Shown: positions 26,698 through 33,737, counted from the first letter of the stretch. The stretch is 64,000 nucleotides of DNA from Merdimonas sp963929015 (GCF_963929015.1 NZ_CAWVHE010000013.1:186001-250000); one strand, 5' to 3'. The notes: generated by a model not told the origin, from the sequence alone. Numbers and translations: made by a program.

Positions 26698-27501
26698 TTA
26701 CGTGCGTTTGAATTTAGCATCAATTGTTACTGAGAATAATGAATCTCTTTTCGGGAAGCAGTTTTCTCCATCGGAGTCCTGCATCTCCCAAAAACAATGA
26801 AAAACTCCATCAAAGCCACGGCCATCAAAGGTCGTGGTTATTTTTACGCTTTCTTGCGGTTTGACGGTCGGAATTGGAATTTCTGAAGGCGCAGCCTCCG
26901 GTCTATCCTTCGGCCCACGACGGTACACAAGTTTTCTGTTTACCCACATGACCTTGCCAGCATTCATAATCGACCACGTGTGACTCACGGTCTGGTGGCT
27001 CTGAATCTTATATGTTGGATTTGTGCCTACATACACATCGTCACCCGGATACAGAGGCTTAAAGACCGATACTGTCGTTTCATTATCTGGTGACGCAGCT
27101 TTGGCTTCCTGATAGGCAGCTAATATAAGGTCGTCAGCTTCTTCGTCATCGCCACAATCAATCAGTGCCTTCATCTGCAGCGCTAAGGCTGTGGAGAGGA
27201 CTTTTTTATTTGGCTCGCTTTTTTCGGGAACGCTAAACGCCAACAACACATCCATGACCTTGCCATCGGCGATGTTTTCATAAAAGAAATCTTCCAACGC
27301 TTTCTGATTGTCATGGCCTCGAAGATCTGCTTTCTGGGCCTCTACAAAAACTTTATCTCCACTGTACAACTGTCTTTTGTAACTGACAGATATATACGCA
27401 GTTCCACCTGCTGCCTTAAACAATCCATCTATGAAATTCTCTCGATTAGTGATTGTGGGACAGGATGGATATATCCCTTTACAAAAGTTTTCGAGTACCA
27501 C
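26698..27501 (-). CDS. Protein with NBR1-type Ig-like (FW) domain, first gene of the defence operon
   Basis: A 267-residue soluble protein without signal peptide. The C-terminal half (about 150-265) matches the four-tryptophan/NBR1 Ig-like domain: DDVYVGTNPTYKIQSHQ, HTWSIMNAGKVMWVNRKLVY, then KPQESVKITTTFDGRGFDG and HCFWEMQDSDGENCFPKRDSLF. Tryptophans sit in the expected strands (TWSI, MWVN, FWEM). The N-terminal half (CPTITNRENFIDGLFKAAGG; EDFFYENIADGKVMDVLLAF) is unknown to me. The start is a GTG five bases after GAGGTG. In eukaryotes the domain binds protein cargo. Heading this operon it may be a sensor or scaffold, which is inference. Confidence 0.65.
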   Translation of the reverse strand: MVLENFCKGIYPSCPTITNRENFIDGLFKAAGGTAYISVSYKRQLYSGDKVFVEAQKADLRGHDNQKALEDFFYENIADGKVMDVLLAFSVPEKSEPNKKVLSTALALQMKALIDCGDDEEADDLILAAYQEAKAASPDNETTVSVFKPLYPGDDVYVGTNPTYKIQSHQTVSHTWSIMNAGKVMWVNRKLVYRRGPKDRPEAAPSEIPIPTVKPQESVKITTTFDGRGFDGVFHCFWEMQDSDGENCFPKRDSLFSVTIDAKFKRT

Positions 27502-27555
27502 TGCGTCACCTCATTTCTCCATGCTGCAAGTCGCAGCTACACTTATATATTATTT

Positions 27556-27584
27556 ATTATATCACATAAACCCACAAAAAACAA
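27556..27584 (-). promoter_or_regulatory. Promoter of the defence operon
   Basis: On the minus strand TTGTTT, a 17-base spacer and a perfect TATAAT, 55 bases before the GTG of the first operon gene. The -35 is overlapped by one copy of the AAGTGTT repeat, so binding there should block the promoter. Confidence 0.6.
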
Positions 27585-27706
27585 CACTTCAAAGGCATCG
27601 AAAGTTCTAACAAGTTGTAAACTCACTAAAACTCACTCCTCAAAAAAGCGTTATTCGAAGTGTTAAAAGTGTTATTTCGCCTGCATTTGACCTTATTTGA
27701 AGTGTT
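27583..27706. repeat. Four candidate operator sites, consensus TTnrAAGTGTT
   Basis: Copies lie at 27583-27593 (reverse strand, TTTGAAGTGTT), 27654-27664 (TTCGAAGTGTT), 27663-27673 (TTAAAAGTGTT) and 27696-27706 (TTTGAAGTGTT). The outer two overlap the -35 regions of the divergent promoters. Two adjacent middle copies are 9 bases apart, about one helical turn. This is the layout of a repressor-operator region. The XRE-type repressor at 33815-34669 and the HTH protein at 26474-26680 are both candidate binders. Confidence 0.55.
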
Positions 27707-27724
27707 ATTGTCGACTGGTATCCT
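27697..27724 (+). promoter_or_regulatory. Candidate promoter for the plus-strand element genes
   Basis: TTGAAG, a 16-base spacer and TATCCT preceded by TG (an extended -10), 33 bases before the ATG at 27757. The -35 is part of an operator-like AAGTGTT repeat, mirroring the arrangement at the divergent promoter. Confidence 0.45.
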
Positions 27725-27756
27725 TTTAGTAGATCGATGAAAGGCAGGTGAAATTC

Positions 27757-27942
27757 ATGAAATTATCCAAGAGAGACTGGATCATTAACATCGAGAATGC
27801 CGCTTCCAGAGTGGCAGCCGAGTACGGCAAAGCCGTGGTTGATTCTGTGTTCCGTCGTTACGGCGCTCACAGCCTCAGCGATTTAGCCTCTTGCTACTAC
27901 AGCGAAGTTTTCGCCGATTTAGAGCAGATCGCCAACGACTAA
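27757..27942 (+). CDS. Small conserved element protein, unknown function
   Basis: A 61-residue helical protein (begins MKLSKRDWIINIENAASRVA, ends FADLEQIAND). I chose the ATG at 27757, six bases after AGGCAGGTG, rather than a GTG at 27748 that lies in the ribosome-binding site. It resembles, in its last 30 residues, the C-terminus of the 110-residue protein at 28867-29190: both have a YGAxxLSxxxxxxY pattern, so the two may be related. It is the first plus-strand gene after the operator region and probably belongs to the phage/ICE early module. Confidence 0.6.
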   Translation: MKLSKRDWIINIENAASRVAAEYGKAVVDSVFRRYGAHSLSDLASCYYSEVFADLEQIAND

Positions 27943-28056
27943 AACAAAAAACGTCCTGAGCAAGACGTTAAACTACTTTCTCCGAAATCAGCTCACCTTC
28001 TTCGTGGCCACGAGGTGTGTTCGCAGCTGATGGACGAGAGAACTTTAATATAGAGT

Positions 28057-28114
28057 GCCAGCTTGCGAACGGCTGGTCACCGGAATGAAGCGGAGAAATC
28101 CGCATGAGGTGACC
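28057..28114 (+). ncRNA. Candidate structured RNA with alternative helices
   Basis: In the 246-base gap before the sigma-like gene, GGTCACC (28075-28081) pairs with GGTGACC (28108-28114) and encloses a perfect GCGGA-GAAA-TCCGC hairpin. An upstream helix CCAGC/GCTGG (28058-28062 with 28072-28076) shares two bases with the first helix, so both cannot form fully at once. More inverted sequence (ATCAGCT/AGCTGAT) lies at about 27989-28031. Structured RNA families named for DUF2800 and DUF2815 have been described upstream of such genes; whether this is one of them needs a covariance search. Confidence 0.4.
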
Positions 28115-28188
28115 ATCTATGACAATCAGAACTGGCAGCCATACCGGTTATCTCCGCTTCGGTTTAACAGCCGAAAGGAGTAAATCGT

Positions 28189-28710
28189 ATGGCAAACAAA
28201 GAAAACCAGAGTAAAACAGAAACCCGTCGTATCTACATCCGCAGCCAGCGTCGCTGGCAGGAAGTACCCGAAGAAATCTATCAGGAACATACCCGCTTCC
28301 ATGATACCTACCGTCACAGAATGCAGGACCGTGGCCTCTGCTGCTGCCCTCGCAATAAATGGTGGGTCTGCAATGCCGACTGCTTGACCTGCGAATACCG
28401 CAACGCCGACGTCATCGCTTCATTGGATGCACCGATTGGTGAAGAGGACGATGACCTTGTTCTAATGGATACCATTGCTGATGAAAGCGTGGCCGTATCT
28501 GAACTTGCTTCCGACCGCATCGTGTTGGAGCAGCTGTTCAAACGCCTCGCTGACCTGATGCCGGAAGCCGAAAACATCGGTAAGCTGCGCATGCAGGGCC
28601 TCTCCGATGAAGCCATCGCCAAGGAAATCGGTATCCCTCGCACCACGTTTCTGTCCCGCATCAAGGCAGCAAAGAAGCTGCTGGCGCAGGAATACCCGGA
28701 CTTCTTTTAA
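28189..28710 (+). CDS. Sigma-70-like factor of a mobile element
   Basis: A 173-residue protein whose C-terminal 60 residues look like sigma region 4 or a related HTH: VLEQLFKRLADLMPEAENIGKLRMQGLSDEAIAKEIGIPRTTFLSRIKAAKKLL, here cited as residues about 110-165. The N-terminal part has aromatic and cysteine-rich patterns (CCCPRNKWWVCNADCLTCEYR) that could bind zinc, and an acidic middle. Genes of this kind precede DUF2800 and DUF2815 in clostridial phages and conjugative elements and are annotated as sigma-70-like. The start is an ATG 10 bases after AAAGGAG. Confidence 0.7.
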   Translation: MANKENQSKTETRRIYIRSQRRWQEVPEEIYQEHTRFHDTYRHRMQDRGLCCCPRNKWWVCNADCLTCEYRNADVIASLDAPIGEEDDDLVLMDTIADESVAVSELASDRIVLEQLFKRLADLMPEAENIGKLRMQGLSDEAIAKEIGIPRTTFLSRIKAAKKLLAQEYPDFF

Positions 28711-28726
28711 TAAGTAGACAAGCACT

Positions 28727-28763
28727 CTGGCCGCTGGCAAAACCGGCGGTCAGAAACTTTTTC
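28727..28763 (+). terminator. Terminator-like hairpin after the sigma-like gene
   Basis: CTGGCCGCTGG pairs with CCGGCGGTCAG (11 bp with two G-U pairs, 5-base loop) and is followed by CTTTTTC. It lies 17 bases after the stop. It could be a terminator or, because further element genes follow on the same strand, an attenuator. Confidence 0.5.
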
Positions 28764-28821
28764 AAAAAAATCTTCCTTCCCTTCGTCAAAAGCCATCGCT
28801 CATCTCCAAAAGGGAGTGTAA

Positions 28822-28843
28822 GGAGCAGAAAACAAGCTGCTCC
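28822..28843 (+). promoter_or_regulatory. Hairpin just upstream of a ribosome-binding site
   Basis: GGAGCAG pairs with CTGCTCC over 7 bp with an 8-base loop. It ends 10 bases before the GGAGG of the next gene and contains a GGAG of its own. It may influence translation of the 108-residue protein that follows. Confidence 0.35.
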
Positions 28844-28866
28844 ACCACGAACAGGAGGTGAACAAC

Positions 28867-29190
28867 ATGAGCAAAATGAGCGAAATGGCTATGACCATCG
28901 AAGAGTTACGCACTGCTGCCGCTGCTATTACTGATGCCGCCAACTATCTGGCGCAGCTGTTTTCCGGTGAGGAAACAGATAAGCAGCCGGAGACATCCGC
29001 ACCGGTGCAGAAGCCTGCATTGACGCTGGAACAGGTACGTGCAGTTCTTTCTGAGAAATCCCGTGCCGGTTATACAGCAAAAGTGCGTGAGCTGCTCCAG
29101 AAATATGGTGCCAGCAAGCTCTCTCAGGTGGACCCGTCCAATTATGAAGCGCTGCTTCGTGATGCGGAGGTGATCGGGAATGCCACCTAA
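28867..29190 (+). CDS. Small element protein, unknown function
   Basis: A 107-residue protein. The N-terminus is helical and alanine-rich (IEELRTAAAAITDAANYLAQLF), a proline-rich linker follows, and the C-terminus (LEQVRAVLSEKSRAGYTAKVRELLQKYGASKLSQV) resembles small phage proteins that neighbour DUF2800, some annotated as DNA-binding. The ATG at 28867 is six bases after GGAGGTG and is preferred over a GTG at 28858. It overlaps the DUF2800 gene by 11 bases, so the two are coupled. Confidence 0.65.
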   Translation: MSKMSEMAMTIEELRTAAAAITDAANYLAQLFSGEETDKQPETSAPVQKPALTLEQVRAVLSEKSRAGYTAKVRELLQKYGASKLSQVDPSNYEALLRDAEVIGNAT

Positions 29191-30319
29191 AGCACACGCT
29201 ATTTTATCAGCGTCCTCATCCCATCGCTGGCTGCACTGCCCGCCTTCTGCAAGGTTATGTGAAACCTACGAAGACAAAGGCTCCGATTACGCTGCCGAAG
29301 GGACCGACGCACACAGCCTCTGTGAATACAAACTCCGCATGGCACTGGGCATGGAGGCAACAGACCCGACCGAGCATCTGACTTGGTATAACGAAGAAAT
29401 GCTGGACTGCGCCAACGGCTATGCTTCCTACATCTTAGAACTGGTGGAAGTTGCCAAAGAAACCTGTGCCGATCCAGTGGTCCTCATCGAACAGCGAGTA
29501 GACTTCTCCTGCTGGGTAGAACAGGGATTTGGTACATCAGACGCCATCATCATTTCTGACGGGACGCTCCGTGTAGTGGATTATAAGCACGGCCTTGGCG
29601 TTCTGGTGGAAGCAGATAACAATCCGCAGATGATGTGCTACGCACTCGGTGCCTTGGAGCTGTTCGATGCCATTTACGACATCGATACCGTGGCAATGAC
29701 CGTGTATCAGCCAAGACGCCAGAACGTATCCACTTTCGAGATGTACAAGGATGACCTTTACCGCTGGGCTGATGAAGTCCTGAAACCGACCGCAGAGCTT
29801 GCCTTTGCCGGTGACGGAAACTTCCTCTGCGGCGAGTGGTGTGGCTTCTGTAAAGCCAAGCATGAGTGCAGGGTCAGAGCCGAAGCAAACCTGATGCTGG
29901 CGCAGTACGATTTCAAGCTGCCTCCTCTATTGGAGGATACAGAGATCGAGGTCATTCTCTCCCGTGCAGACCAGCTGGTTTCTTGGGTCAACGATATCAA
30001 AGAGTACGCACTCCAGCAGGCTATCTTTGGTAAGGAATGGACCGGCTTCAAACTGGTTGAAGGCCGCAGCAAGCGTCGCTACACCGATGAGGCTGCTGTT
30101 ACCCAGACCGTAACCGACGCAGGCTTTGACCCGTATGAGCGCAAGCTCCTCGGCATCACTGCTATGCAGAAGCTGCTCGGCAAGAGCCGATTTGACGAAC
30201 TCCTGTCGGCCTATATCGAAAAGCCACAGGGCAAACCCACACTTGTACCGGAAAGCGACAAACGCCCGGTCATGAATAATGCAAAAACTGATTTTATGGA
30301 GGAAAACAATTATGAGTAA
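29180..30319 (+). CDS. DUF2800 family protein (RecB-like nuclease fold)
   Basis: A 379-residue DUF2800 protein. These occur in the replication modules of clostridial phages and ICEs and have a RecB/Cas4-like PD-(D/E)xK layout. Visible parts are HAILSASSSHRWLHCPPSARL at the start, YAAEGTDAHSLCE (active-site region), then GTSDAIIISDGTLRVVDYKHGLG with the D and D-x-K of the nuclease core. GEWCGFCKAKHECRVRA contains cysteines that could hold an iron-sulphur or zinc site. It overlaps DUF2815 by 8 bases. A role in recombination or end processing with the DUF2815 protein is inference from the family and neighbours. Confidence 0.85.
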   Translation: MPPKAHAILSASSSHRWLHCPPSARLCETYEDKGSDYAAEGTDAHSLCEYKLRMALGMEATDPTEHLTWYNEEMLDCANGYASYILELVEVAKETCADPVVLIEQRVDFSCWVEQGFGTSDAIIISDGTLRVVDYKHGLGVLVEADNNPQMMCYALGALELFDAIYDIDTVAMTVYQPRRQNVSTFEMYKDDLYRWADEVLKPTAELAFAGDGNFLCGEWCGFCKAKHECRVRAEANLMLAQYDFKLPPLLEDTEIEVILSRADQLVSWVNDIKEYALQQAIFGKEWTGFKLVEGRSKRRYTDEAAVTQTVTDAGFDPYERKLLGITAMQKLLGKSRFDELLSAYIEKPQGKPTLVPESDKRPVMNNAKTDFMEENNYE

Positions 30320-30884
30320 GAATGTAAAACCTGTAAATCCCATGAAGGTCATCACTGGCCCTGAAACCCGCTGGAGCTACGCAAATGTCTGGGAGCCTAA
30401 GTCCATCAACGGCGGCACTCCTAAGTATAGCGTGAGCCTTATCATCCCTAAGTCCGATACTCGCACTGTTGCCAAGATTAAGGCTGCTATCGAGGCTGCC
30501 TATAAGGAAGGCGAAGCGAAGCTCAAGGGCAACGGTAAGACCGTACCTGCGCTCTCCATTTTGAAGACTCCTCTTCGTGATGGCGACCTTGAGAGACCTG
30601 ACGATGCAGCCTACGCCAATGCATACTTCATCAACGCCAACGCTACCACTGCTCCCGGCATCGTGGACGCAGACCGCAATCCTATCATGAGCCGTTCCGA
30701 GGTTTACTCCGGTGTCTACGGTCGTGCCAGCATTACCTTCTACGCTTTCAATAGCTCTGGTAACAAGGGCATCGCCTGCGGCCTCAACAATCTCCAGAAG
30801 ATTCGTGACGGTGAGCCTCTCGGCGGCAAGGCCAGCGCTGAGTCCGATTTCAATACGGATGAAGATGAGGATTTCCTCGACTAA
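30312..30884 (+). CDS. DUF2815 family protein (probable single-strand DNA-binding)
   Basis: A 190-residue DUF2815 protein of the kind placed between DUF2800 and a family A DNA polymerase in clostridial phages. It begins MSKNVKPVNPMKVITGPETR; the frame is open from 30279, but the ATG at 30312 has GGAGG eight to nine bases upstream. It resembles single-strand DNA-binding proteins of phage replication modules (GGTPKYSVSLIIPKSDTRT; IVDADRNPIMSRSEVYSGVY) and ends in an acidic tail (FNTDEDEDFLD), a common trait of such proteins. Confidence 0.82.
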   Translation: MSKNVKPVNPMKVITGPETRWSYANVWEPKSINGGTPKYSVSLIIPKSDTRTVAKIKAAIEAAYKEGEAKLKGNGKTVPALSILKTPLRDGDLERPDDAAYANAYFINANATTAPGIVDADRNPIMSRSEVYSGVYGRASITFYAFNSSGNKGIACGLNNLQKIRDGEPLGGKASAESDFNTDEDEDFLD

Positions 30885-30900
30885 TGACCTGATTTCCCAG

Positions 30901-30928
30901 CAGGGCGGCGGAGCAATCTGTCGCCCTG
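30901..30928 (+). other. Hairpin between DUF2815 and the polymerase fragment
   Basis: CAGGGCG and CGCCCTG form a 7-bp GC-rich stem with a 14-base loop, followed by TTTGGG. There is no real T-run. It may be a weak terminator or an RNA control element; the same strand continues into the polymerase gene 28 bases later. Confidence 0.35.
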
Positions 30929-30956
30929 TTTGGGTATGGAAAGGATGTGACAACGC

Positions 30957-31520
30957 ATGAAAACACTCAGTATTGATATAGAAACCTACAGCAGCACTCC
31001 ACTGCAAAAGTCTGGTGTTTACCGTTATGTGGAGGCTGAGGATTTTGAAATTCTGCTCTTTGGCTATAGCGTGGACTCCGGTCCAGTGCAGATCGTCGAC
31101 CTTGCCTGTGGAGAACACATTCCAAAGGAAATCCTGCAGGCGCTTGAAGATGAAGCTGTCACCAAGTGGGCCTTCAATGCCACTTTTGAACGCATCTGCC
31201 TCTCTCGTTTCTTGGGCTATCCTACCGGCGATTACTTAAATCCCGAAAGCTGGTGCTGCTCCATGATCTGGGCCGCTACTATGGGACTGCCTTTGTCGCT
31301 GGAAGGTGTCGGTGCCGTTTTAGGCCTTGAGAAGCAAAAGCTCACTGAAGGCAAAGACCTCATCAAGTATTTCTGCCAGCCTTGCGCTCCTACCAAATCC
31401 AACGGCCAGCGTACCAGAAACAGACCGTTCCATGCGCCAGACAAGTGGGACGCCTTCAAGAAATATAACCTTCGAGATGTGGAAACGGAAATGGGCATCC
31501 AGCAGCGTGGTGTGGTATAA
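30957..31520 (+). pseudogene. Phage-type family A DNA polymerase, N-terminal fragment
   Basis: The first 187 codons of a phage-type DNA polymerase I. The 3'-5' exonuclease start is clear (LSIDIETYSSTPLQKSGVYR, with the D-x-E motif), then WAFNATFERICLSRFLG and the exonuclease block near KYNLRDVETEMGIQQR. After this the sequence leaves the family pattern and stops within seven codons, immediately before the left end of an IS3-family element. The full protein should be about 640 residues; the polymerase domain is absent from the whole window. The gene is therefore broken, and the element cannot make this polymerase. Confidence 0.85.
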
Positions 31521-31585
31521 AAAAAGTTGACAGCTTATTCTCAAGGATTTCATAATAAAACCAAGAGAATAAGGAGGTATTCAAA

Positions 31586-31918
31586 GTGGCACGTAAATAT
31601 GACCATGAATACAAAGTACAGGCAGTAAAACTTGCCAAAGAAATCGGCGGCGCTAAGGCTGCTAAAGAATTAGGGATTCCCGAAGGAACCATCCATACAT
31701 GGCTGAAAGCCGTAAGGGCCGGTAAGCTGGATATTGGGGAAGGTTCCCATACCCCTGCCAGTGCAATGAGCCTGTCAGAAGAGATTACCATGCTGCGTAA
31801 GCGGGTTAAGGAACAGGATAAAGAAATCCGTCGCCTGAAGGAAGAAAACGAATTTCTAGAGGAAGCCAGCGCTTTTTTCGCCGCCAGCCGTCGGAAGTCA
31901 GTAAAAACCAGAGAATGA
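31586..31918 (+). CDS. IS3-family transposase OrfA
   Basis: A 110-residue HTH protein that binds the IS ends. The first part is a Tnp_1/HTH_38-type helix-turn-helix (YDHEYKVQAVKLAKEIGG to KELGIPEGTIHTWLKAVRAG); the second is a leucine-rich coiled coil (LSEEITMLRKRVKEQDKE to LKEENEFLEEASAFF). The GTG start has AAGGAGG eight bases upstream. The stop overlaps an ATG at 31915 (ATGA) that is the natural start of orfB. Confidence 0.9.
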   Translation: MARKYDHEYKVQAVKLAKEIGGAKAAKELGIPEGTIHTWLKAVRAGKLDIGEGSHTPASAMSLSEEITMLRKRVKEQDKEIRRLKEENEFLEEASAFFAASRRKSVKTRE

Positions 31919-32822
31919 TATTTCTGGCTTTGAAAACAGAGGACGGCAGGATTACCGGAAAATTTCATTTTATTGCCGGATGCTTGGTATCAGCCGGCAG
32001 GGCTTCTATAAATATCTCGCAAACAAAGACCGTCCATGGAAGTACCAGGATCTGGCGGATGCCATGAAAGAAATCATCAGCGAGGATGAATGTAACGATA
32101 CTTATGGACGGATCCGGATGTATCAGGCGCTGTTGCTGAAGCAGCCGGAGGGCGTACATATACCCAGTGAACGGACCGTATACCGGGTTATGGATCAGAT
32201 CGGCCTGAGCCATCGGCCAAAGAGAAAGCCGAATGGACTTACAAAGGCAGACCGGGAAGCCATGAAATCGGATGATCTGTTGAAGCGGGATTTCCATTCA
32301 GATGCCCCATTAGAAAAATGTATTACAGATATCACGGAGATCCCGGCGCGCAATGGGAAACTGTATGTATCTGCGATTTTCGACTGTTTTGATCTTAGTG
32401 TCCTCGGTCTGTCAATGGGGACAAACATGAAAGCAGATCTGTGTATCCAAACACTGGAAAATGCCCTGACTGCATATCCCGCATTGGAAGGAGCGATCAT
32501 CCACAGTGACCGTGGGACACAGTATACCAGTGAGTCTTACCGCCAGACCATCCGGGAGCACCACATCCATCAAAGCATGAACCGTGCAGGAGGACGCTGC
32601 CATGATAATGCACGATGTGAGAGTATGTGGGCCAGAATGAAGACAGAGCTCCTTTATGACCGCTATGACACAAGGCAGATGACGGTAGAGGAATTAAAGG
32701 CGCTCATTTGGAGATACTTCCTCAGCTACTGGAATAACCGGAGGATCTGCTCTGCCAATGGCGGGCTTCCTCCCATGATAAAACGCAGGCAGTATTATGA
32801 GGATTTGGAACTGGCAGCATAG
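31915..32822 (+). pseudogene. IS3-family transposase OrfB, apparently frameshifted near its start
   Basis: The rve-type integrase of the IS, with the DDE residues visible in ITDITEIPARNG, IIHSDRGTQY and NARCESMWARMK. The family start MIFLALKTEDGRITGKFHF is encoded from the ATG at 31915, but the rest (YCRMLGISRQGFYKYLANKD onward) lies in another frame. One T appears to be missing in the CATTTTATT run near 31970. The uninterrupted frame begins at an internal ATG at 31980 (280 residues). Either the IS is inactive, or slippage in the T-run rescues it. Confidence 0.75.
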
Positions 32823-32872
32823 TCAGTGATATCCTTGAGATAAATGTGTCAACTAATCTTGACAATATCAGA

Positions 32873-33045
32873 TGCAGACCCAGAGAGCCGACATTGAAGC
32901 CTTCATTGAGAGCTTCGAGGCCCTGCCGGAAACGCTCACCGAGTTCAAACTGGAAAACTGGCACTCGCTGGTGGATTATGCCACCGTCTACAGCATCGAC
33001 GATATCCGCTTCACCTTCAAGCACGGACAGGAAGTACAGGCATAA
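32873..33045 (+). pseudogene. Serine site-specific recombinase, C-terminal remnant
   Basis: Fifty-seven codons ending a large serine recombinase. The tail FKLENWHSLVDYATVYSIDDI followed by RFTFKHGQEVQA matches the conserved last strands of these integrases (W-x-x-LV-x-x-VTVY-x-x-x-x-IRFTFK-x-G). An in-frame TGA stands four codons before its first ATG, just after the IS3 end, so it has no independent start with a domain. The missing catalytic domain and the missing polymerase C-terminus were probably lost in a single deletion beside the IS. It suggests that the element was once integrated by a serine recombinase. Confidence 0.8.
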
Positions 33046-33061
33046 ACCCATAGACGCAGAA

Positions 33062-33107
33062 ACGCCTCACCACTGGATTTGATTCCGGCGGCGAGGCGCT
33101 TTTTTCT
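33062..33107 (+). terminator. Rho-independent terminator after the recombinase remnant
   Basis: CGCCTC pairs with GAGGCG, with extra pairing inside (CCACTGG to CCGGCGG region), followed by CTTTTTTC. It begins 17 bases after the recombinase stop and ends the plus-strand genes of the element. Its end reaches the stop of the next, minus-strand gene. Confidence 0.65.
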
Positions 33108-33108
33108 G

Positions 33109-33300
33109 TTAATCTTTGTAATTGTACTTTTCTGCTTCAGATTCCGGCACATATTTAGCACAGCCTTCACCTCTATCGTATACGATTACCGTTCTTTCTC
33201 TGCCATCATCCTCATCGTAAGGATGGCAATATGGGCAACGAGAATATTCGGACTCATCATAAACACGATCGCAATTTGGACACATCTGCATTCTTTTCAC
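33109..33300 (-). CDS. Small zinc-ribbon protein
   Basis: A 63-residue protein with two CxxC pairs (MCPNCDRVYDESEYSRCPYC), followed by an acidic stretch (DEDDGRERTVIVYD). This is a rubredoxin-like zinc ribbon of unknown role. It lies on the minus strand, ending against the terminator of the recombinase remnant, 33 bases downstream of the membrane-protein gene, and is probably part of the element's right-end cargo. Confidence 0.6.
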   Translation of the reverse strand: MKRMQMCPNCDRVYDESEYSRCPYCHPYDEDDGRERTVIVYDRGEGCAKYVPESEAEKYNYKD

Positions 33301-33332
33301 CTCCTCGATTTCACTGTGAAGCGTTTTTTACT

Positions 33333-33737
33333 TTACGCAGCGCACTTCGTATATGTATCTACAAGTGTTTGATTCGGTAATAGCGTTATGCCCAAGGCCG
33401 CAGCCTCCGCAGCTTTTTCGATTGAATGATGTCTTCCACCAGATAGATTTCTGATGTGTTGACAAACGTCAAACGGCCCCTGTGGAGAAGTATACAGGCG
33501 AACTGGCGTAACTTCCTCAAGTACCGGTTGAGCTGTTTGCACTATGGTGACAGGCTCAGATATCTTATCTGGTGTTTTACTTAAGCTGTTTTCAAGAGCA
33601 TCCCACAGTTCTTTAATGGCATCCTTGTTCTTAAGGCCAAGAATGATCCCGATAATTGCTGTGGCACTGACTCCTGCGATGATCAGCTCAGTTTTGTGGG
33701 CCTTCACCCAGCTGATAAATTTATTATTTTCACTCAT
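33333..33737 (-). CDS. Small single-pass membrane protein, unknown function
   Basis: A 134-residue protein with one membrane helix at about residues 17-34 (ELIIAGVSATAIIGIILGL). The C-terminal soluble part ends in a segment (PFDVCQHIRNLSGGRHHSIEKAAEAAALG) that resembles a short HTH-like or nuclear-localised repeat only loosely. I do not recognise a family. It is preceded by AGGAGGTACGCACC-type ribosome-binding sequence. It neighbours the repressor gene and may be superinfection- or stress-related, but that is a guess from place. Confidence 0.55.
   Translation of the reverse strand: MSENNKFISWVKAHKTELIIAGVSATAIIGIILGLKNKDAIKELWDALENSLSKTPDKISEPVTIVQTAQPVLEEVTPVRLYTSPQGPFDVCQHIRNLSGGRHHSIEKAAEAAALGITLLPNQTLVDTYTKCAA

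Larger units (their letters stand above)
31526..32854. mobile_element. IS3-family insertion sequence
   Basis: About 1.33 kb. The ends are imperfect inverted repeats beginning GTTGACA, with 24 of about 29 bases matching between the left end (from 31526) and the right end (to 32854), including a shared TCTCAAGGAT core. It contains orfA and orfB of an IS3-type transposase on the plus strand. No target duplication is visible: the left flank is the DNA polymerase gene and the right flank is a serine recombinase gene, so the element marks a deletion junction. Confidence 0.88.

Noticed and set aside
31500..32880. Target-site duplication around the IS3 element
   Set aside because: The bases outside the two inverted repeats do not match, and the flanking genes differ; a deletion explains this better.
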